Of a DNA stretch of 57,140 bases, positions 40,762-48,081 are shown one piece after another. The stretch covers positions 1-57,140 of the forward strand of contig NZBA01000048.1 in the NCBI GenBank assembly GCA_002686265.1, in the 5' to 3' direction. The DNA is from Planctomycetota bacterium. Its GTDB lineage: Bacteria; Planctomycetota; UBA1135; GCA-002686595. The translations under genes and the position numbers were made by a program. Under the pieces are notes generated by a model. It was not told the origin of the DNA, searched no databases, and saw nothing but the letters and a program-made list of their open reading frames with translations. Numbering within the stretch: the first letter of the stretch is position 1; the number at the start of each line of letters is the position of its first letter.

Positions 40762-42747
40762 TCAGTCTCCCGCGCCGGCGTTCCCGCTGAATAGCCGCTC
40801 CAGGGCGACCTCGACCCTAGTCGCGCCTGTGGAGGACAGCACGGCCTCGATTGGAGCATGGGGTGCGAATCCGTTCACCGGCGGGAGAACCAGCCGGCAG
40901 GACCCGCGGTTCGCCAGGAACAGGCGCGCACGTCCCGGACGGGTGCCGATCATCTCGAACCCGAAGGGGATCGGCTCCCCGGTCTGGTCGCTGATCTCCA
41001 GAGCCCTGAACCACTCCTCCTCCACCGGGATCTTCCAGCCCTCCGACGTCAGGTGCAGCTCGAGGGTGCTGCTGCCTTCGAGGGTCACGGCCACGCTCGT
41101 CGGCGTGGGGCCGAGGGAGAGGGGCTCCCGGATCCAGGCGTAGTCCTCGTGGAAGATCGAGAGCTCCCACTCGCCCTGGGGCAGGAGCGCGTGGAAGACG
41201 CCCGTGTCTGCATCCAGCTCGCCCGGGACCCGCTCGTAGGAGGCCTCCGAGCCGGCTGGGCGGTAGGAGAGGCTGAGGCCTCGTTGACCGGGAGAGTCCG
41301 CGCCGGCGAGGAACGGGCGTGCGGCCGCTCCCTCGCGGACGTCGATGGCGAGCTCCGCGGGAGCGCCGATCCTGAGGGAGACCTCCGTTGCTCCCGAAGG
41401 GCCCACCTCGACCCAGTCCTGCAGGAGCGGGGCCTTGGCCGTGTCGCGCACCTCGATCCGGAAGCGGCCGGGGAGCACGTCATCGACCTTCCAGGAGCGC
41501 ACCTCGTCCTCGCCGATGTGGGCGGTCACCTCGCCTACGGCGCGCTCGTTACTCTCGGCCTTCCCTCCCCAACCCCCGGCGCCGGCGGGATCGTCTCGGT
41601 GCACCGCGAGGGACCACTCTCCCGCGCTCGGCCACCCCGGGTGCACCCTGAGCGTGCCGCCGAAGGGCACGGGATCGGGTGCGTGGTCCAGCGGCTCGAG
41701 GTTCAGGTGTAGGGCGGTGCGCTCGCCTGCCTGCACGATGGCCTCTCGGCTGCGCAGGAGCCGCCCTCCACGGCGGGTGCGACACAGCCTGACCTCGAGG
41801 CGGCCCGGGGCGAGGCCCCTGAACAGAGCCGGCGTCCCCCCGGCCAGGAGCTGGCGTCCCACCAGCCGACCCGCGAGGGGACCGTCGAGCGGACGCACCT
41901 CCCAGACCGGTCCGGCGGGGGGGTCGCCGGTCCAGCTGACCTGCAGTTCTCCGGCGCGTCGCAGCCCGACCGTGCGCTCCCCGCCCGTGCGGTGGTCGAG
42001 GGCGATCCGCGCCCACTCGTATCCGGGAGCGCCGACCCACCAGGCCCGCACGTCGTTCCCGGCCAGAGCGCCGAGCGTGGGCTCGAAGACGAAGGGAGAG
42101 CTCTCCCCGGGGACGCGGTCGCCCGTACCCGTGGGCGGCAGCCGACCGGCGCTTGCGGCGAGCACGCTGACACCGGCGAGGTGCGCTCCGGTCCGTGTGT
42201 CGAGGACGTGCAGTCGGTTGAGCGACTTCCACAGGCAGCCCACGGCGAGGTCTCGGTCCGCACTCAGGGCGATCGTCTCGGGGAACGGGTCGCCGCGCCG
42301 CGAGCGCAGGAAGATGCGTGAGATCGAAGCGCGGCCCAGGGCTTGGGGGGGCGTGTCCTCGGGCAACTCCACCTCGCACTCCCAGCGACCGCCGATGACC
42401 TGCACGGGACGGGCGCCGTCGGCCCACTCGAACCGGATCCAGAACTTCCCGTCCTCGCTGCGGTGTTCAGCGCCGTCCGCCGTGTGCGCGACGGCGGTTC
42501 CACGCAGGGAGATCGAGCGAACGGGGTTGACCTCGGCGGCGAGCGCCTCCCTCTTCGTGGAGGGCTCGGGCCCCTCGCGCTGCTCCGGGGCCTCGAACGG
42601 GGTCGACGGGGCGACGGGAGCCGTTTCGACCCCCGCTCCAGCGGCCACCCCCGGGGCGATCGGGATCACCGACAACGAGTTCCAGAGCCAAGCGCCCGCC
42701 ACGCAAGCGAGGGTGACGGCGAGGAGAGAGAACGGGAGTTTCTTCAA
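40762..42747 (-). CDS. Secreted/anchored Ig- or carboxypeptidase-regulatory-like protein (paralogue of 23258 gene)
   Basis: 661 aa with a TTG start (MKKLPFSLLAVTLACVAGAW) and an N-terminal hydrophobic anchor, then a Pro/Ala/Glu linker to about residue 75. The body is a chain of beta-sandwich domains (RLHVLDTRTGAHLAGVSVLA, WWVGAPGYEWARIALDHRTG, TLRVHPGWPSAGEWSLAVHR, FRIEVRDTAKAPLLQDWVEV). No enzyme motif. The layout and several blocks match the 23258-25189 protein, so the two are paralogues in the same window. Likely periplasmic or surface, function unknown. Its stop converges with the SdrD-B gene across a 79-nt gap that holds a hairpin. Confidence 0.7.
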   Translation of the reverse strand: MKKLPFSLLAVTLACVAGAWLWNSLSVIPIAPGVAAGAGVETAPVAPSTPFEAPEQREGPEPSTKREALAAEVNPVRSISLRGTAVAHTADGAEHRSEDGKFWIRFEWADGARPVQVIGGRWECEVELPEDTPPQALGRASISRIFLRSRRGDPFPETIALSADRDLAVGCLWKSLNRLHVLDTRTGAHLAGVSVLAASAGRLPPTGTGDRVPGESSPFVFEPTLGALAGNDVRAWWVGAPGYEWARIALDHRTGGERTVGLRRAGELQVSWTGDPPAGPVWEVRPLDGPLAGRLVGRQLLAGGTPALFRGLAPGRLEVRLCRTRRGGRLLRSREAIVQAGERTALHLNLEPLDHAPDPVPFGGTLRVHPGWPSAGEWSLAVHRDDPAGAGGWGGKAESNERAVGEVTAHIGEDEVRSWKVDDVLPGRFRIEVRDTAKAPLLQDWVEVGPSGATEVSLRIGAPAELAIDVREGAAARPFLAGADSPGQRGLSLSYRPAGSEASYERVPGELDADTGVFHALLPQGEWELSIFHEDYAWIREPLSLGPTPTSVAVTLEGSSTLELHLTSEGWKIPVEEEWFRALEISDQTGEPIPFGFEMIGTRPGRARLFLANRGSCRLVLPPVNGFAPHAPIEAVLSSTGATRVEVALERLFSGNAGAGD

Positions 42748-42855
42748 GGGGACGGGCGGCGGTGATGGCTCCTGCCCTTTCTATCCGCCCGCGCCGACCG
42801 GTGACGCGCAGTCCCGAGGATTTCCGCGCGGCTGAAGGCGTCCGCGCCGTTGGGT

Positions 42856-43641
42856 TCAGGAGGACTTCAGAATCAGGTTCTGCTCGAGAACCCCTTCGAG
42901 CAGCTTGCGCTTGATCGAGAACTCGCTGTCGTCCTCCGCGAGGCCCTGCACGTGGCGATAGCCCGATCGCAGGCCTGCGTCGGTCGCCAGTGCCCGTTCG
43001 AGGGCCTCCTCCTTCTCGGCGAGCTGTGCGTTCAGCTTGCGGATGCGCCGGTCGAACTGATCGATACGCCGGTCGCTCTCTTCGTTCACAATCTCCTCGA
43101 CCCAACGCCGGCCGTCGTGCCATGCCTCCACGACCAGAGCCTCCAAGTCCGCCCGCAGCTGCCCGCGGGGCGCGCCGTGCCCGCCCTCTTGTCCGAGCAG
43201 TACCCTCAGCTTCTTGCGCATGTGCTCGGCCCGCTCGCGGCCTCCCACCTCGAGCTCACGGGCGATGGCCCGGCGCTGGATCGCACCCGTCCGCCGCAGG
43301 TGGGCCAGCTTGGCGGTCATCTCCTCCAGATCGGCGGCGAAGCGGTCACGCTCCCGGCGGGCGGCGCGCAGCTCTCCTTCCAACTCGGCCTCGACCTCGC
43401 TGCGTGCCACGCCGCGCACCTGGCGGCCCTGTGCGCGCAGCAGGGCTGGGAGGCGCTCGTGAACGTGCTGCCTCAGAGTCTCCTGCCAGGCGGTCCCAGC
43501 GATCCGATCGCAGTGCACCATCCCCTCTACGAGAGCCTCGTCGACCGCTGCCTGCAGGGCCGCCAGGCGCAGCAGGTTCATGGGCCGCCCGCCGGCGCTG
43601 GGCTGTTCCCGCTCTGCCGGGTGATCAGGAATCGCATCCAC
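42856..43641 (-). CDS. Coiled-coil protein of unknown function
   Basis: 261 aa from GTG 43641; an internal ATG (MNLLRLAALQ, residue 21) is an alternative start. Almost entirely helical and charged: a long coiled coil at about 75-140 (VEAELEGELRAARRERDRFA) and another at 185-225 (DRRIDQFDRRIRKLNAQLAE). No signal peptide or membrane segment. No family recognised. It is divergent from the membrane/zinc-ribbon gene at 43752 (110 nt), whose product also has a coiled coil; a functional link is possible but unproven. Confidence 0.65.
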   Translation of the reverse strand: MDAIPDHPAEREQPSAGGRPMNLLRLAALQAAVDEALVEGMVHCDRIAGTAWQETLRQHVHERLPALLRAQGRQVRGVARSEVEAELEGELRAARRERDRFAADLEEMTAKLAHLRRTGAIQRRAIARELEVGGRERAEHMRKKLRVLLGQEGGHGAPRGQLRADLEALVVEAWHDGRRWVEEIVNEESDRRIDQFDRRIRKLNAQLAEKEEALERALATDAGLRSGYRHVQGLAEDDSEFSIKRKLLEGVLEQNLILKSS

Positions 43642-43751
43642 GCGTGCATCGTACCATCATCAGGAACGCCCATTCGGGCAGGTCGCCTCCAAGAGGCCCT
43701 GGTCACGACCTGGGGCTTGACCCCGCCGAGCGCCCCGCGAGGATCGGGTCC

Positions 43752-44747
43752 ATGGCACACGTCGTCCCCGCCGGCCTGAAGTGGATCATCCGCTCCTTGT
43801 CCGTGTCCCTGTTCGTCCTCCTCGCCTGGCTGCTGCAGTTCGCCCTCGGTGACATCGGGGACCTGCGGCCTCCGGCGCGGTCGGTGTTCCTCGAGCGGCA
43901 CCTCGATCCAGAGCTCCTGCAGCGCGAGCGCGATCTCCAAGACGAGTTGCGCGACAGCCAGGGCGAGGTCACACGCCAAGAAGAGGTGCAGGACACCCTG
44001 CGGTCGAGCATGGACGTCGCCCGCGAGACCATGCAGGAGATGACGGATCTGCACCGCTTGAGCATCGAGCAGGGCATCGCCCCCTCGGCGGAGCGGGAGT
44101 CGGCGCTCGCCGAGGCGCAGGCGCGCTTCATCGCCGCCCAGGGGGCCTTCGAGAAGGCCAATGCACGCATCGGTGACCTCAACGCCGAGGCCTACCGCGT
44201 CTCCGGCGACCTCGAGGATGCCCGGGAGCTCATCGGCGAGCAGCGCACTCCCGCGGACGACGCCTATTCACAGGCCCTCGACGAGCACCGCCTGGCCGTC
44301 GCCGCCTGGAAGCTCGGCTTCATCGTGCCCATCTTCGCCCTCGCCTCCTGGTTGTTCACTCGCTCGCGCGACTCGCGTCATCGCCCGATCTTCCTGGCTT
44401 TCATGCTCGCCTCGTTCTTGAACCTCGGGTTGGTGATGCACGACACCTTCCCCGAGGAGTACTTCAAGTACATCGCCATCTGCGCGGGCATCATCGCCGT
44501 GCTCGCCTTTCTCGCGCGGGTCCTGGGCTCGGCCGCGCAACCGCAGCCCGCCCTCTTGCTCAAGCGGCGCCGCGAGTCCTACTTCAAGAGCCAGTGTCCC
44601 GAGTGCGCTTACCCGTTTCCGAGTGAGCGCGGCGATACCTTCTTCTGCCCCGCTTGCGGCAGTGGCTTGTTTGAATCGTGTGGTTCGTGCTCGGCCAGCC
44701 GCCACCGCTTGTTGCCTCACTGTCAGACCTGCGGCGCCGCGGGTTGA
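43752..44747 (+). CDS. Membrane protein with coiled coil and two C-terminal zinc-ribbon knuckle pairs
   Basis: 331 aa from ATG 43752. TM helix 13-32; acidic coiled coil 50-175 (RERDLQDELRDSQGEVTRQE); TM helices about 188-203, 212-230 and 238-258; then a basic stretch and a cytoplasmic zinc-ribbon region with C282-PE-C285 ... C299-PA-C302 and C310-GS-C313 ... C324-QT-C327. The four CxxC pairs are exactly spaced for two zinc sites. The architecture (exported coiled coil, membrane bundle, zinc ribbon inside) suggests a scaffold or sensor. No family recognised. Confidence 0.72.
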   Translation: MAHVVPAGLKWIIRSLSVSLFVLLAWLLQFALGDIGDLRPPARSVFLERHLDPELLQRERDLQDELRDSQGEVTRQEEVQDTLRSSMDVARETMQEMTDLHRLSIEQGIAPSAERESALAEAQARFIAAQGAFEKANARIGDLNAEAYRVSGDLEDARELIGEQRTPADDAYSQALDEHRLAVAAWKLGFIVPIFALASWLFTRSRDSRHRPIFLAFMLASFLNLGLVMHDTFPEEYFKYIAICAGIIAVLAFLARVLGSAAQPQPALLLKRRRESYFKSQCPECAYPFPSERGDTFFCPACGSGLFESCGSCSASRHRLLPHCQTCGAAG

Positions 44748-44748
44748 G

Positions 44749-44764
44749 CCGCGCCCGGGCGCGG
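44749..44764. terminator. 16-bp perfect palindrome between convergent genes
   Basis: ccgcgcccgggcgcgg lies in the 30-nt gap between the stops at 44747 and 44778. Possible bidirectional terminator; all G/C, so chance is not excluded. Confidence 0.3.
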
Positions 44765-44777
44765 GTGCCGGGGACCG

Positions 44778-46019
44778 TCAGCGGACCTTCTCCCACTCGA
44801 AGGAGCCTCGGGAGTGCGCCGAGCTCCTTGCTGCCCGCTCGATGCGGAGCACCCCATTCTCCAGCGGCGTGTCCAGAACGAACAGGACTTCGCCCTCGCC
44901 TCCGGGCCCGTCGGTGGCACCGATGACCCGTTCCCCGCAGACCACCCGCGCCCGCACCAGCCGTGGTGCGTCGCCCTCGGTGGCGCTCCAGCGCAGACGC
45001 CAGGTGCCGGGCGCGAGGCTCGGCGGCAAGTCCTCGATGACCCAGAGGCCCGGTTCCCCGGCCCCGTGGCGCTCGGCCCAGCCGAAGGCCAGGGAGGGCC
45101 CGGCGTAGAGCTCGAGGTACATGCGCCGGCCTGCGGTCCCCGTCAGGCCCTCGGGATCGGCCTTCCAGGCCGCGCGGAAGGCCTCTCCGGCGCGCTCCGC
45201 GTGCCCCTCCCAGCGCCGGTAGGCGCCGCCGAGAGCAAACCAGACGGTCGCGCGCTGCTCGTCGGTGTAGGCGGGCTCGGCGAGCATGGCGTGCAGGCGC
45301 CGCTCGGTCTCTGCGCCCTCCCCGCCGGCCGCCTTGCTGGTGGCTTGGCGGACGAGCTCGAACCGGTCGGGGAAGTCGATGCGGGCAGCCGCGCTTCGGG
45401 CTTCGTCCGTGTCCATCGCCCGCAGGCGCTCGAGTAGGTCCGGTGCCCGCTCGAGTGGCAGGCCGTCGCGCGAGAGGAGCAGCGCAAGCTCGCTCCGAGC
45501 ATCGCCCTCGGCGCGGGCGGCCGCCAAGCGAACATCGATCTCGCCTCGCAGGCGCAGGCAGGCGACGAACTCCAGGACGCAGACCTTGGCTCGCGAAGCG
45601 TCGCGCGGGAGCTCGAGCCCCTGCCTGGAGCCCAGCAGCTCTCCCTGGGCATCGAGGGCGATGAAGGCCGGGTAGGTCACGAGTCCCGTTCCCTTCCAGC
45701 CCGCGTTGCGGCGTTCGTTCGCGGAGCGCGCGGCTTCGTCGGGGTTCTGGAGGACGTCTACATCGGAGAGGATCATGCCCGCGTCTTCCGTCGAGTCGCG
45801 CACGAGCGTGGATTCCCAGACGGTCTCCCTCAGGTGTTCGCCGAACAGGTTCCAGTCGCTGCCGTGGACGAAGACGACGTGTATCGCGGAGCGCTCGCGG
45901 GCTAGCTTGGCGCCCTCGCTGAACGAGAGGGACTGAGCGCCGACCGAGGTGGCGGCGAGCGCTTGTAGGCACAGCGACACGATGGCCTGGCGCGGGAGAT
46001 TCCGTGCGCGGTGCATCAT
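44778..46019 (-). CDS. Secreted thioredoxin-fold protein lacking redox cysteines
   Basis: 413 aa from ATG 46019 (signal peptide IVSLCLQALAATSVGAQS). Residues 30-150 read as a thioredoxin-like domain: HVVFVHGSDWNLFGEHLRET at the place where family members have GSDWCxxC, followed by GLVTYPAFIALDAQGELLGS (the cis-Pro loop). Both active-site Cys are absent (DWNLFG), so disulfide exchange is not expected. Residues 150-310 are helical, TPR-like; 310-413 is a beta-sandwich (GTWRLRWSATEGDAPRLVRA). The start overlaps the stop of the transglutaminase-like gene by 4 nt (ATGA), so the two are translationally coupled. Function unknown. Confidence 0.68.
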   Translation of the reverse strand: MMHRARNLPRQAIVSLCLQALAATSVGAQSLSFSEGAKLARERSAIHVVFVHGSDWNLFGEHLRETVWESTLVRDSTEDAGMILSDVDVLQNPDEAARSANERRNAGWKGTGLVTYPAFIALDAQGELLGSRQGLELPRDASRAKVCVLEFVACLRLRGEIDVRLAAARAEGDARSELALLLSRDGLPLERAPDLLERLRAMDTDEARSAAARIDFPDRFELVRQATSKAAGGEGAETERRLHAMLAEPAYTDEQRATVWFALGGAYRRWEGHAERAGEAFRAAWKADPEGLTGTAGRRMYLELYAGPSLAFGWAERHGAGEPGLWVIEDLPPSLAPGTWRLRWSATEGDAPRLVRARVVCGERVIGATDGPGGEGEVLFVLDTPLENGVLRIERAARSSAHSRGSFEWEKVR

Positions 46020-48037
46020 CCGCTGCGGTGTCCGAAGACGAGGAAGCGTCTGAGGTGCAGGCACTGGCCGTCGCGTTCGAGCCGCAGGAACCGAGCTCGC
46101 GGCTTGGCGGCTCGCAGGTCGATGCGGTGGACTTCCGGCGCGCCCGCGACGGTGGCGATCACTTCCCAACTCTCGCCGTCCTCGCTGGCGAGAACGCGCG
46201 CACCGTCGAGACGTCGGGCCGTCGAGCCGGTGCGATTCTGGAGCAAGATGCCCGTGAGGCGGGCGCGGTGAGCGAGGGCGATCTCCACCCAAGGTAACTC
46301 CGTCGTGGAGGTGTGGAACCAGCCGCCGTGCTCGCCTAGGACGCCCCAGTGTCGTTCGGGCGCGTCGTAGCGGTTGCCGGCGCCGCAGACGCTCAGGGCG
46401 CCCTTGGCCGAGAGCAGGTCGCCGGGGAAAGGAACCACGCCGTCCATCGGCAGGGCCTCGTGGAGGCGGGCGACGACCTTCCCGACTCGCTGGAAGGCCT
46501 CCAGATCGCCGCTCGCCGCCGCTTTGGGGAGGAGGTCCGTCCCCAGGCGGCGCAGGACGGCGTCGGGGCCCTCTCCGGGGTGGCGGGCCGCCGTCAAGAG
46601 CGAGCGCAGGGCCCGCTCCCAGCGGTCGGCGTCCGCGCCGACGCGGGCGTGCAACCAAGCGGCGTAGGCCGGGCCGAAGGTGGGGGAGCCCACCAGGCGC
46701 GAGGCGGTCTCGTGCAGGAAGCGGTCCTCGACCTCGACGGCTGTGATGCGATCGGCCATCCAAGTCCAGGCGCTCTCCACGTTCCAACGGCCCGCTCCCC
46801 AGGTGTCGAGGAGCTCGACGTACTCGCCGAAGAGCGCCGCGCGCTCCTCGTCGTCGAGGGTTTCGACGAGCTTCGGCCAGGCGGACCTCCGGAGCAGGTT
46901 CCAGGCCGGCGCTTCGTGCTCGGCGAGGCCGTCGAGGACGAGCTCGTGCCAGCGGCGCCACCACCGTGCATCCATCTCCGAGCGCTCGCCGAGCTCGGCC
47001 CACTCCAGCCACAAGCCGTAGTGTGTCGGGTGATGGGAGAGAGCGCGCTCGAACAGGTCGTCCGCGGCTTTCGGATGTCCTTCGGACAGAGCCTTGCGGG
47101 CGCGTCGCGCGAGCGCCGCGGCTTGCGTGACACCCTCGCGATCGGAGAAGCAAGCCTGGGTCAGGATCAGATTCTGCCAGCTCGCGCCGAAGAAACTCGT
47201 GTGCAGGCTGCGCTTCCAGTGCAGGGAGTAGGCGGGCTGCCAGGTCGATTCGTCCACCTTGACCGTGTAGGCGCAGTGTCCCGGTTCGCCCATGGTCGCG
47301 GCCGGGATTCCGTTGGCCATGGCCGCCGCCGCCCCGAGGTTCGAGAGCGCACCGCAGACGCCGCCGACCTCGATCGCCATCTGCGGATCGCAGACGAAGG
47401 ACTCGCGGAAGGGGAAGTAGTACATCGCCCCCTGCACGCTGTCGGCGAGGCAGTTGTGCGCGCGATAGGGGGCCTGCCAGCAGGCGCTCACGTACTGCCG
47501 GCGGGGCCAGTTGATTCGGTCGCGTAGGTAGGCGAGCGACTCTGGGCTGGAGAAGCGTCCCCACTGCGTTCCACGGGCGATGAACCGTCGCTCCCAGGTT
47601 TGGAGCCCCTCGAAGTCGCTGTTCAGCAGGCCTGCGCGGAAGCTGTCGCGGTAGTAAGCGTAGCGCGCGAGCATCTCCCGCTCGTCGCGGTCGGTCATAC
47701 CGGTGGCCAAGGCGAAGGCCGTGGCCGTGGCGCGCTCCACCGGGTGGCTGGCGAGCTCCCGCTCTGCACTCCACACCTTCAGGAGGAACCCGAGCACTCG
47801 TTCGGGGCGTCGTAGGGGGCCGTTGTCGAGCAGGTCGCTCAGCCACTCCGCGTCGTCGCACAGCTCCGCGAGGAACGCCGCGCCGCCGGCGTCGGCGGTC
47901 AGGGCGCTCCAGGTGACCGCTCCCGCTCTGCGCTCGAGGTCGAAGGCGAGCAGGGAGTCGTCGGCGGGGCTCGCGCTCGCTGCGGCGTCCTCGAGCTCGG
48001 GGACGAGAACCAACAGGGCACACGCGAATGCGATCAC
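46016..48037 (-). CDS. Transglutaminase-like protein with C-terminal discoidin-like domain
   Basis: 673 aa from GTG 48037, which gives a signal-like start (VIAFACALLVLVPELEDA); the frame is open 107 codons upstream, overlapping the GH9 gene antiparallel frames, and that part is not protein-like. A transglutaminase-like core at about 150-270 has the catalytic Cys in EVGGVCGALSNLG (about residue 226) and the His in EPGHCAYTVKVDE (about 253), both conserved. TPR-like helices at 290-510. C-terminal 140 residues are an F5/8-type (discoidin) sandwich: HWGVLGEHGGWFHTS, RLDGARVLASEDGESWEVIA, RFLRLERDGQCLHLRRFLVF. Possibly a peptidase or crosslinker acting on cell-surface material. Confidence 0.72.
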   Translation of the reverse strand: MIAFACALLVLVPELEDAAASASPADDSLLAFDLERRAGAVTWSALTADAGGAAFLAELCDDAEWLSDLLDNGPLRRPERVLGFLLKVWSAERELASHPVERATATAFALATGMTDRDEREMLARYAYYRDSFRAGLLNSDFEGLQTWERRFIARGTQWGRFSSPESLAYLRDRINWPRRQYVSACWQAPYRAHNCLADSVQGAMYYFPFRESFVCDPQMAIEVGGVCGALSNLGAAAAMANGIPAATMGEPGHCAYTVKVDESTWQPAYSLHWKRSLHTSFFGASWQNLILTQACFSDREGVTQAAALARRARKALSEGHPKAADDLFERALSHHPTHYGLWLEWAELGERSEMDARWWRRWHELVLDGLAEHEAPAWNLLRRSAWPKLVETLDDEERAALFGEYVELLDTWGAGRWNVESAWTWMADRITAVEVEDRFLHETASRLVGSPTFGPAYAAWLHARVGADADRWERALRSLLTAARHPGEGPDAVLRRLGTDLLPKAAASGDLEAFQRVGKVVARLHEALPMDGVVPFPGDLLSAKGALSVCGAGNRYDAPERHWGVLGEHGGWFHTSTTELPWVEIALAHRARLTGILLQNRTGSTARRLDGARVLASEDGESWEVIATVAGAPEVHRIDLRAAKPRARFLRLERDGQCLHLRRFLVFGHRSG

Positions 48038-48081
48038 GCCGCCGATTCTACTGCGCGGCCGCGAAGCGCGCCCGGCGGCGC

